A stretch of DNA of 64,000 nt from Terrimonas sp. GTDB taxonomy: Bacteria; Bacteroidota; Bacteroidia; Chitinophagales; Chitinophagaceae. Position 1 is the stretch's first letter. The number at the start of each line of letters is the position of its first letter. The translations under genes and the position numbers were made by a program. Below the pieces are notes generated by a model that worked only from the letters and a program-made list of their open reading frames with translations, ran no database searches and was not told where the DNA came from. Below are positions 1 to 6,901 of this stretch, piece after piece. Where the stretch lies: positions 1 through 64,000 of the forward strand of contig NZ_QCZJ01000025.1 of NCBI RefSeq assembly GCF_003075435.1, in the 5' to 3' direction.

Positions 1-132
1 TCTAACTCTCTGACTACTTTTTGCTTAAAGCTAATACTATACCGGATCACCGTTTGGACATCTCTTGTCATGGTATTACAGATTTTTTTGTTCTTAAATC
101 TGTCTACTTATGCTAGGACAAGACATAAACCC

Positions 133-167
133 CTGATAGCTGATACCTGACAACCGATAGCTAAGAA
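133..167. repeat. Degenerate 7-base array
   Basis: Five consecutive 7-base units start at 133, 140, 147, 154 and 161. The first two are CTGATAG and CTGATAC and the later ones are variants of the same word. The array sits about 30 bases upstream of the promoter of the toxin-antitoxin pair. It is one member of a class of period-7 intergenic arrays in this window. Apart from this array, bases 1-193 hold nothing I can recognise. Confidence 0.5.
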
Positions 168-193
168 AATTTCATTTATACGTATAACTTTTT

Positions 194-201
194 TACATTT
201 G
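194..201 (+). promoter_or_regulatory. Putative -7 box of the toxin-antitoxin operon
   Basis: TACATTTG matches the Bacteroidota -7 consensus TAnnTTTG. It ends 19 bases before the ATG at 221 and 10 bases before the ATG at 212, so it favours the downstream start for the antitoxin gene. No clear -33 TTG is visible. Confidence 0.5.
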
Positions 202-220
202 TAGTATAAACATGCTACCA

Positions 221-478
221 ATGGATGCCAAAGTAACTTTAAGCTTTAATGCCGAAGTAATTAAGCAGGCAAAAGCATATGCCGAATCGCAGGGTTTGAG
301 TTTATCCCGCCTTATTGAGTTGCTTTTACAAAAAGTGATCAGCACCGGCCAGCATAATAACATCGAGCATATACCCATAGAAGATTGGGTAAGCATGGTG
401 GCTGAAGGTCCGGCTGAATATAAAACCAAAGCGCTTTCCAAAAAGAAAAAGAAAGAATTTTACGAAAGCCGTAAATAG
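221..478 (+). CDS. DUF6364-type antitoxin (VapB-like)
   Basis: Small 85-residue protein, predicted to bind DNA as a ribbon-helix-helix dimer and to neutralise the toxin encoded next to it. The N-terminus DAKVTLSFNAEVIKQAKAYA followed by GLSLSRLIE is typical of the DUF6364 antitoxin family: a short beta strand, then two helices. The C-terminus is very basic, with a run of Lys after residue 70, which may contact toxin or DNA. An ATG at 212 would add three residues, but it lies too close to the -7 box, so the ATG at 221 is preferred. It is followed after 7 bases by a PIN-domain gene, the normal order for this module. Autoregulation by the antitoxin is usual for the family but not shown here. Confidence 0.75.
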   Translation: MDAKVTLSFNAEVIKQAKAYAESQGLSLSRLIELLLQKVISTGQHNNIEHIPIEDWVSMVAEGPAEYKTKALSKKKKKEFYESRK

Positions 479-485
479 CCTTGTT

Positions 486-908
486 GTGAAAGTATTTATT
501 GACGCTAATATCCTGGTGGCTGTTATAAATAAAGAGTATCCCTTATATACTTATGCATCCCGCGTATTGAGCTGGATAACCACTAATAAACATCAGCCTG
601 TTACTACCTCTGTAAGCCTTGCAATCACTTTTTATTTTGCAGAAAAAAAACATGGTACATCATCTGCTAAAGAACGCATCGCTTTGATGGCAGAACATTT
701 AATCATTGCTGATTGTGGCAAAACAGAAGTATTGCAGGCTGCCACTGAAAAAAAGGTAAAAGATTTTGAAGACGGGCTGCAATATTTTGCAGCATTGAAT
801 ACCGGTTGTAGTTGCATTGTAACGGAAAATGTAAGAGATTTCTATTTCGCTAAAATTGATGTATTGAATGCGAAAGATTTTTTGTTGAAGTTTTATAATA
901 GAATGTAA
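486..908 (+). CDS. PIN-domain toxin (VapC-like ribonuclease)
   Basis: A 140-residue PIN-domain protein, probably a Mg-dependent endoribonuclease toxin of the VapBC type. The N-terminal FIDANILV carries the first acidic residue (Asp6). The C-terminal half has DFEDGLQY with Asp96, followed by the TENVRDF motif that normally positions the last acidic residue. The length fits single-domain PIN toxins. Translation starts at a GTG 7 bases after the antitoxin stop, consistent with coupling. The RNA target cannot be read from sequence. All core acidic positions seem present, so the toxin is probably intact. Confidence 0.78.
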   Translation: MKVFIDANILVAVINKEYPLYTYASRVLSWITTNKHQPVTTSVSLAITFYFAEKKHGTSSAKERIALMAEHLIIADCGKTEVLQAATEKKVKDFEDGLQYFAALNTGCSCIVTENVRDFYFAKIDVLNAKDFLLKFYNRM

Positions 909-973
909 AGCTGCAGTTATTTACAATTGATAGAGGCGATAAGATAGGAGTGCCAAGCGAAGACGCTTAACAT

Positions 974-1015
974 AGAAAGGAACGTGCAGTTCGATACCAG
1001 GGTGACGTGCTTTCT
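974..1015. other. Possible structured intergenic stem-loop
   Basis: In the gap between the toxin gene and the GntR gene, AGAAAG (974-979) can pair with CTTTCT (1010-1015), and the self-complementary ACGT at 982-985 with ACGT at 1005-1008, leaving a loop of about 20 bases. The stretch is visibly richer in G and C than its surroundings. There is no U-tract, so a simple terminator is unlikely. Function unknown. Confidence 0.3.
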
Positions 1016-1122
1016 GCAGCGGCGCAGGTCATGCAGCCAATAAATCAATCTCGTGATCTCTGATCTAATCAGCGAGAATTTAAAATATATCATGAAATAT
1101 TTGTTTGTAATAAAAAAGGTTT

Positions 1123-1130
1123 TACATTTG
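1123..1130 (+). promoter_or_regulatory. Putative -7 box of the gntR gene
   Basis: TACATTTG matches TAnnTTTG, with a TTTG upstream around 1102-1105 as a possible -33 element. Transcription would begin close to 1135, so an ATG at 1133 would be at or before the mRNA start. This decides for the ATG at 1166 as the translation start. Confidence 0.5.
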
Positions 1131-1131
1131 G

Positions 1132-1145
1132 TATGTACGAACATA
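1132..1145. promoter_or_regulatory. Putative GntR operator, autoregulatory site
   Basis: TATGT-ACGA-ACATA is an inverted repeat with 5-base arms and a 4-base spacer. It starts two bases after the -7 box, so a bound protein would block transcription. The 12-base core ATGTACGAACAT recurs exactly at 1954-1965, in front of susC. Two exact copies at the two control points of one locus make it the best candidate for the binding site of the adjacent GntR protein. Confidence 0.6.
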
Positions 1146-1165
1146 CAGACAAAGTAATAGATACG

Positions 1166-1903
1166 ATGACCGATTTTATTATAGATCACAGCAGCGCGGT
1201 GCCGCTGCATCTGCAGGTAGAGGATATGTTGAGGAAGCTGATAGAAAAACCGGAATACAAGGATGGAGGAAAGCTGTTGCCCAATGAAATAAATATGGCA
1301 AAGCGGCTGGGGGTTTCGAGGAGCACGGTAAGGCAGGCAACCAATAAGCTGGTTTATGAAAGCCTGCTGATCCGTAAAAAAGGCGTGGGCACAAGGGTTG
1401 CCAAAAATAATATTTCCACCCGGCTCAACAAATGGACCAGCTTTACGCATGAAATGGATGAAAAAGGGTTGCCTTTTAAAAATTATAGCATAAAAGTGCA
1501 TATGGTAGTGCCCGATAAGGAGATCCAGCAGCTCTTCGGTATCAGCAAGGGTGAAAAGATATTAAAAATGGAAAGGCTGCGGGGCCCGGAATCGGGACCG
1601 GTGGTATATTTCGTATCTTATTTTCATCCGCGTACCGGCTTATCCATGGAAGATGATTTTTCGAAACCATTGTACGAAACGCTTGAAAGGGATCATCATA
1701 TTGTGGCATCGGTTTCAAAGGAAGGGATCAGCGCTATACTTGCCGACGCGCAACTGAGCAAGGTACTGAACGTTAAAGCCGGAGATCCTATTCTTTTCAG
1801 GAAAAGAGTGGTTTGCGATCCGGGGGACCGGCCTTTTGAATATAACCTGGGCTACTACCGTGCCGATAGGTTTACCTATACCATAGATATAGAAAGAGCA
1901 TAA
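1166..1903 (+). CDS. GntR/HutC-family transcriptional regulator with UTRA domain
   Basis: A 245-residue regulator. The N-terminal winged-helix domain (about residues 1-75) has the GntR signature: LHLQVEDMLRKLI, then LLPNEINMAKRLGVSRSTVR and a basic wing RKKGVGTRV. The C-terminal UTRA ligand domain (about 90-240) is the type that binds sugars or sugar phosphates in the HutC subfamily. The gene stands upstream of, and in the same direction as, the SusCD mannoside locus, so it probably controls that locus, responding to a mannose-derived ligand (inference). A candidate operator overlaps its own transcription start and another lies upstream of susC, pointing to autorepression and locus repression. 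The longer reading frame from 1133 is rejected because that ATG lies inside the operator and next to the -7 box. Confidence 0.85.
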   Translation: MTDFIIDHSSAVPLHLQVEDMLRKLIEKPEYKDGGKLLPNEINMAKRLGVSRSTVRQATNKLVYESLLIRKKGVGTRVAKNNISTRLNKWTSFTHEMDEKGLPFKNYSIKVHMVVPDKEIQQLFGISKGEKILKMERLRGPESGPVVYFVSYFHPRTGLSMEDDFSKPLYETLERDHHIVASVSKEGISAILADAQLSKVLNVKAGDPILFRKRVVCDPGDRPFEYNLGYYRADRFTYTIDIERA

Positions 1904-1936
1904 CAGGCTGGCATTAGATATAGGAAAGGAGGAAAT

Positions 1937-1944
1937 TATTTTTG
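1937..1944 (+). promoter_or_regulatory. Putative -7 box of the mannoside locus (susC)
   Basis: TATTTTTG fits TAnnTTTG and lies 9 bases upstream of the second operator copy. It implies a 5' leader of roughly 190 bases before the susC ATG at 2138. No convincing -33 TTG is seen, which would fit a regulated promoter. Confidence 0.4.
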
Positions 1945-1952
1945 TTCAGTAA

Positions 1953-1984
1953 TATGTACGAACATTTATACATAATGCATACAT
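1953..1984. promoter_or_regulatory. Putative GntR operator region of susC
   Basis: ATGTACGAACAT at 1954-1965 is identical to the site at the gntR promoter. Further ACAT half-sites follow at 1970 and 1981, with an ATGCAT palindrome between them and an ATGT at 1994, so more than one dimer might bind. The cluster begins a few bases after the expected transcription start, the right place for repression. Confidence 0.6.
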
Positions 1985-2032
1985 AGTAATATTATGTAGT
2001 GTTAAGTCAAGCAAATTTTGTCTGTGTGTTAT

Positions 2033-2093
2033 CGTGAAAAGTGAGAAGATAAAGGTGAAAGCATGTTTCACGCCTCACATTTCACGTTTGACA
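2033..2093. repeat. Heptad array forming a long hairpin in the susC leader
   Basis: Four 7-base units run from 2034 to 2061 (the first two are GTGAAAA and GTGAGAA). After CATG, four complementary units run from 2066 to 2093 (TTTCACG occurs twice). CGTGAAAAGTGAG at 2033-2045 pairs with CTCACATTTCACG at 2074-2086 with one mismatch, and GTGAAA pairs with TTTCAC inside. In the predicted susC mRNA this would be a strong stem-loop about 50 bases before the start codon. A sister copy lies at 6788-6849. Confidence 0.65.
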
Positions 2094-2137
2094 CAACAAT
2101 AGGAGCTGTTGCCATTTTATAATTTTAAATATTAACG

Positions 2138-5100
2138 ATGAAGCCTGCAACGATCAAAATGCCTGCCGCATTATTATCAGCCTTTTTCTGCCTGCTCTTT
2201 TGCAATGGGCTATCTGCTCAGCATAATACAAAAACCATCAGCGGCGTTGTTACTTCCATCTCCGGCGAACCTTTGCCCGGAGCCAGCATTGCTGTAAAAG
2301 GCAATGCCTCCGTCATCACCAAAGCCGCACAGGATGGATCTTTTTCCCTTACAGTGCCCGGTGGTAAATATGTACTGGTCATCTCCTACTCGGGATATGT
2401 TACACGGGAAATTACTGACAACAGAGTAAGCGTATTTGATATCCGCCTCACTGAAAATCCTGCGGAGCTGTCAACCGTTGTAGTGATCGGATACGGCACC
2501 GCCAGGAAAAGTGATCTTACAGGCTCGGTTGCATCTGTAAAAGCTGATGAGCTGAAAGCAGTACCTGTCACTTCGCTCGACCAGGCGCTTCAGGGAAGAG
2601 CTGCCGGCGTGCAGGTTACCCAAAACTCCGGCAAGCCCGGCGCGGAAACGTCTATACGTATACGTGGCACCAGCTCTATCAATGCCGGCAATGAACCGCT
2701 GTATGTAATTGATGGTATGCTGGTGAGCAGCGATGGCGGAGACCTGAGCGCCGGCGGCACCCGCGGTCCGCGGCTCAGCCCTTTATCTTCCATTAATCCC
2801 GGCGATATAGAATCTGTTGAAATATTAAAAGATGCTTCCGCTACGGCGATCTATGGCAGCCGCGGCGCTAATGGTGTAGTGTTGATCACCACTAAAAAAG
2901 GAAGATCCGGGAAAGGCACCCTTTCTTTCGAGACCTATTATGGGGTGCAGTCGGTAGCCAACAAGCTGCAACTGATGAATGCCGCCGAATTTGCCGACCT
3001 GGTGAATGACGCTAAGCTGAATGCGAATCAAACGCCCATCTATGTAAATCCTCCTAACCTCGGTAAAGGCACAGACTGGCAGGGGGAGCTGTTCAGAAAA
3101 GCGCCTATGGCCAATTACCAGTTGTCTTTTTCCGGCGGCGACGATAAAACGAAATATGCTATCTCCGGCTCTTATTTCGATCAAAAAGGGATCATACTTA
3201 ATTCTGATTTTAAAAGATATGCTTTCCGTACCAATCTTGAAAGAAAGGTATTTGATAACCTGACCGCAGGCGCCACAGTGGCTTATTCGAGGATCAATAG
3301 TACAGGCGTATTGACCAATGCCGGGCAAATAGTGCCGGGAGTGGTAACATCAGCCTTGCTGTTCAATCCCGTACTGCCGGTATATGATTCCACAGCAGAC
3401 GGGGGATACACTTTTGAGAATGACAGGGGAAAAGTGCTGGGCAACCCTATAGCCGAAGCAAAGGAATATACTTCTACTACCATATTGTCGCGGATATTGG
3501 GCAATGTGTTTTTAAGATACAATTTTACTCCCCGGCTTAGCTTTAAAACAAGCTTTGGATTAGACGCATTTACGAATGAAGAGGGAAGCTTCGGTCCCAA
3601 TTTCTTAAAGCGCACACAGGCAAGTCTTGGGGAAGCATCCATAGGCAAAACAACCGGCTACACCTGGCTGAATGAAAATACGCTCGCTTACAACAACACT
3701 TTTAATACAAGACATACTATTGATGCTGTTGCGGGATATACCCTTCAGCAGTTTGCTAACGACAAGCTCTTTGTATATGCATTTGATTTCCCGGATAACC
3801 GGACGGGATACCATAACATCGGCGCTGCGCTGAAACCGCAAAAACCTTCCAATTCGGAATCTGCATGGAGCATGGTATCTTACCTGGCAAGGGTGAATTA
3901 TACCCTAAACGATAAATACCTGCTCACGCTCACAGGCCGTGTGGACGGCTCTTCAAAATTTGCGGAAGGCAATAAATACGGCTTCTTTCCTTCGGGAGCT
4001 TTTGCGTGGCGGGTATCTAAAGAAAATTTCATGCAGCAGGTGCATGCCGTTTCTGATCTGAAATTGAGAGCCAGCTACGGCGTATTAGGCAACCAGGCAA
4101 TACCTCCTTACCAGTCCCTGGCGCTGGTAGGGCCGTATGGCGAAGGTACTTTTCATGCAGGATCGCAAACAGAAGTATATACCGGACAGGAACCGTTGTC
4201 GTATGTGAATACAAAACTGAAATGGGAAACCACCCGCCAGCTTGATCTGGGTATTGATCTTTCTTTATTTAATAACCGGGTCAGCTTTACGGGAGATTAT
4301 TATCAAAAGAAAACATTCGATCTGTTATTATCAAGCCCTATTCCGTTAACTACAGGTTTTTATACCACCCTTTTAAACATCGGGAATATAGAAAACCATG
4401 GTGTTGACCTGGATCTGCGCACTTTAAATACCGTAGGCAAATTTGAATGGACATCCGCTTTAAACTTTTCACTGAACAGGAATAAGATCACACAGATCAA
4501 CAGCGAAACAGATATCATTCTTGAGAATGCGCTGCTGCTGCGCAACGGCGTATCCATCGGCACGTTCTACGGTTATATTTTTGATGGTATTTTTCAGACA
4601 GACGCTGAAGCTGCCGGCAGTCCTGTGCTCGTCGGGCAGGAGGCTTCCAGCTCTAACCCCGCCTCTGTTGCGAAGGCAGGAGACAGAAAGTACAGGGATG
4701 TGAGCAAGGATGGAAAGATTGATGTTAATGACCGCACCATACTCGGCAGCGCCATGCCCAAATTCACTTACGGGTTCACCAATACTTTTTCATTCAGGAA
4801 TATTGACCTGTCTGTATTCCTGCAGGGATCTTACGGCAATAAGATGGCCAACTTCAATAGCTATGACCTGCTGAATTTCACAGGTCAGAATAATGTATTG
4901 GCTGAAGCGGGCGTAAACAGGTGGACGCCCGAAAATCCCGGCAACAAATATCCCCGCGCTCTGGCAGCAGGCAGCCTCGACCAGGGAATCTTTTCAACAG
5001 CTATACTGGAAGATGCATCCTACCTGCGTATTAAAAATATTACGCTCAGCTACCGGCTTTCATCGTCAGCAGCATCAAGGCTGGGAATGTCAAATCTTCG

Positions 5101-5260
5101 GATATACGTAAGCGGTAGTAACCTTTGGACATTTACCAAATATTCCGGCTATGATCCTGAAGCCAATACCTACGGGCAAAGCACCACACTGGTAGGCATA
5201 GACCTGGGAGGATACCCGCAAACACGTATTCTTCAACTGGGATTAAGCGCATCTTTCTAA
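2138..5260 (+). CDS. SusC/RagA-family TonB-linked outer-membrane transporter
   Basis: A 1040-residue outer-membrane transporter that imports oligosaccharides handed over by the SusD-like lipoprotein. A signal peptide ends near GLSAQ (residue 27). A carboxypeptidase-regulatory-like beta-sandwich follows (about 33-113: ISGVVTSISGEPLPGASIAV), then the SusC signature VVVIGYGTARKSDLTGSV, the plug domain (about 120-245, with DPxYVIDG-like and IYGSRGANGVVLITTKKG motifs) and a long beta-barrel ending in a C-terminal Phe, as expected for Bam insertion. The susD partner starts 19 bases downstream. The neighbouring GH92 mannosidase, kinase and isomerase suggest mannose-rich glycans as substrate (inference). 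The likely regulation is by the upstream GntR protein through the site at 1954. Confidence 0.95.
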   Translation: MKPATIKMPAALLSAFFCLLFCNGLSAQHNTKTISGVVTSISGEPLPGASIAVKGNASVITKAAQDGSFSLTVPGGKYVLVISYSGYVTREITDNRVSVFDIRLTENPAELSTVVVIGYGTARKSDLTGSVASVKADELKAVPVTSLDQALQGRAAGVQVTQNSGKPGAETSIRIRGTSSINAGNEPLYVIDGMLVSSDGGDLSAGGTRGPRLSPLSSINPGDIESVEILKDASATAIYGSRGANGVVLITTKKGRSGKGTLSFETYYGVQSVANKLQLMNAAEFADLVNDAKLNANQTPIYVNPPNLGKGTDWQGELFRKAPMANYQLSFSGGDDKTKYAISGSYFDQKGIILNSDFKRYAFRTNLERKVFDNLTAGATVAYSRINSTGVLTNAGQIVPGVVTSALLFNPVLPVYDSTADGGYTFENDRGKVLGNPIAEAKEYTSTTILSRILGNVFLRYNFTPRLSFKTSFGLDAFTNEEGSFGPNFLKRTQASLGEASIGKTTGYTWLNENTLAYNNTFNTRHTIDAVAGYTLQQFANDKLFVYAFDFPDNRTGYHNIGAALKPQKPSNSESAWSMVSYLARVNYTLNDKYLLTLTGRVDGSSKFAEGNKYGFFPSGAFAWRVSKENFMQQVHAVSDLKLRASYGVLGNQAIPPYQSLALVGPYGEGTFHAGSQTEVYTGQEPLSYVNTKLKWETTRQLDLGIDLSLFNNRVSFTGDYYQKKTFDLLLSSPIPLTTGFYTTLLNIGNIENHGVDLDLRTLNTVGKFEWTSALNFSLNRNKITQINSETDIILENALLLRNGVSIGTFYGYIFDGIFQTDAEAAGSPVLVGQEASSSNPASVAKAGDRKYRDVSKDGKIDVNDRTILGSAMPKFTYGFTNTFSFRNIDLSVFLQGSYGNKMANFNSYDLLNFTGQNNVLAEAGVNRWTPENPGNKYPRALAAGSLDQGIFSTAILEDASYLRIKNITLSYRLSSSAASRLGMSNLRIYVSGSNLWTFTKYSGYDPEANTYGQSTTLVGIDLGGYPQTRILQLGLSASF

Positions 5261-5279
5261 ACACTCCAAGCTTTTAATT

Positions 5280-6761
5280 ATGAAATACAATAACATATAC
5301 CTGATCATAGCCGCAACGCTTGGCACCGTTATATTTTCTTCCTGCAAAAAATTCCTGGAAGAAGATCCCAAAAGCCAGGTAACGATCACCAACTACTATA
5401 AAACAGAAGCGGATGCCATATCTGCCGTCAACTCCATTTATGCATATCTCAACTCCATCAGCACCGGTACTACGGCAGGCGTATACCACAGCACATTCTG
5501 GGTAACGATGGGATTAGCCTCCGATGAACTGCTGAATAACCAGGTAGCCGCTCCGCAATTCGATCAACTGGCAACCTTTACCTATACTTCGCAAAATAGC
5601 GCGCTTGAAGAAATATGGGCAATGCATTATAAAACCATTACCATTGCCAATATAGCCATAGCACGCATACCGGGCATAGCCATGAATGAATCGCTGAAAA
5701 ACAGGCTGGTGGGAGAAGCGAAATTTTTAAGAGCGCTGATGTATTTTAATATGGTGCGCATGTTTGGCAGCATTCCCCTGCTGGTAGAAGAAAATAATCC
5801 GCTGACGCCTCCTCCTGCTTCGGCTGAAACCATATATGCACAGATCACCAGTGATCTTGATTTTGCTGCGGATAATCTTCCCGACAGCTATGATCCGGGT
5901 AACGGCAGGGGGCGCGCCACGAATGGTGCTGCCAATGCACTGCTGGCAAAAGTTTACCTTACACAAAAGCAATGGGACAAAGCTGCCACTACTGCAAAAA
6001 AAGTGATTGATTCCAACCGGTATGCACTGTGGGAAGATTTTGCAGATGTATTTAAGCTCTCCAGCCGCAATGGGAAAGAAGCGATATTTTCCGTAGGGTT
6101 CGGGGATGCAGGTGGCGCCATCATATTCTGGGAAGCAGGCCAGTTCCAGGTAAGGCTTTTGCCTCCCGACTTAAGTGTGGAAGGCGTAAAAAATGCGCAG
6201 GGCTGGCAGATCCCTACAGAGTACTTATATAACCGGTACGATGCAGACGACAGGAGAAGAGCCGTAACTTTTATTACTGAGATCAATGATCCGGCCACAG
6301 GCCCAAAAACGATCAGGCCCTATATACAAAAATACTGGGATCGTGCTGCAGAGCCTACCGGCAATGAATCTTCAAATGATTTTCCTGTATTGCGCTATGC
6401 GGATGTATTGCTCATGTATGCAGAAGCCAGTAACGAATTGGGGCAAACAGTTGTAGCTGAAGAGTATATTAATAAAATAAGAAAGAGAGCGCGGTTTAAT
6501 GGTACGAACTATCTGCCAACGGTGCCGGATTATTCAGGGTTGAGTAAAGACCAGGTGCGCGACGCCATCATTAAGGAACGGCTGCTTGAGTTTGTGGCAG
6601 AAGGACAAAGGTGGTTTGATCTTGCCCGTACCAATACGCTGACAGAGAAAGTGCCTTTGGCCAAACCCGGCGTTACACCACAAACTAAAAATTACCTGTT
6701 CCCTATCCCGCAGAGAGAAATAGACCTGAACAATTCCCTGGAACAAAATACCGGGTATTGA
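5280..6761 (+). CDS. SusD/RagB-family surface glycan-binding lipoprotein
   Basis: A 493-residue lipoprotein that acts as the lid and ligand-binding partner of the SusC transporter. The lipobox is FSSC with Cys22, followed by KKFLEEDPKSQ, a typical SusD start. TPR-like helices follow, with KNRLVGEAKFLRALMYF and the classic SusD stretch IRKRARFNG and IIKERLLEFVAEGQRWFDL near the C-terminus. It ends with FPIPQREIDLN, also family-typical. Length is normal. It follows susC directly and shares its transcript. The exact glycan cannot be read from the sequence; mannosides are inferred from the gene neighbourhood. Confidence 0.95.
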   Translation: MKYNNIYLIIAATLGTVIFSSCKKFLEEDPKSQVTITNYYKTEADAISAVNSIYAYLNSISTGTTAGVYHSTFWVTMGLASDELLNNQVAAPQFDQLATFTYTSQNSALEEIWAMHYKTITIANIAIARIPGIAMNESLKNRLVGEAKFLRALMYFNMVRMFGSIPLLVEENNPLTPPPASAETIYAQITSDLDFAADNLPDSYDPGNGRGRATNGAANALLAKVYLTQKQWDKAATTAKKVIDSNRYALWEDFADVFKLSSRNGKEAIFSVGFGDAGGAIIFWEAGQFQVRLLPPDLSVEGVKNAQGWQIPTEYLYNRYDADDRRRAVTFITEINDPATGPKTIRPYIQKYWDRAAEPTGNESSNDFPVLRYADVLLMYAEASNELGQTVVAEEYINKIRKRARFNGTNYLPTVPDYSGLSKDQVRDAIIKERLLEFVAEGQRWFDLARTNTLTEKVPLAKPGVTPQTKNYLFPIPQREIDLNNSLEQNTGY

Positions 6762-6856
6762 GAGATGGCAGACGTGGGAAGCGAGATGTGAAATGTGAGA
6801 TGATAAATGTGAGACGGCATAATTTCACTTTTCTCATTTCACTTCTCACGATGAGC
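6762..6856. repeat. Heptad array and hairpin between susD and manA
   Basis: A 7-base periodicity can be followed from just after the susD stop to about 6856. Left-hand units include GTGAAAT and GTGAGAT (6788-6801). The right-hand half is complementary, with ATTTCAC at 6822 and again at 6836. GAGATGTGAAATGTGAGA (6783-6800) pairs imperfectly with 6832-6847. The left arm is close in sequence to that of the susC leader array at 2034-2061, so the two are copies of one family. It could lower expression downstream or protect the susCD mRNA 3' end. Confidence 0.65.
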
Positions 6857-6901
6857 AATAACATAATATAATTGACATAAAGTATAACAACATTTAAAAC
6901 A

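Noticed and set aside
917-1501. A 194-residue reading frame on the minus strand across the gntR start
   Set aside because: It is antisense to the clear GntR DNA-binding domain, shows no family pattern and is rich in His, Phe and Cys as expected for a shadow frame.
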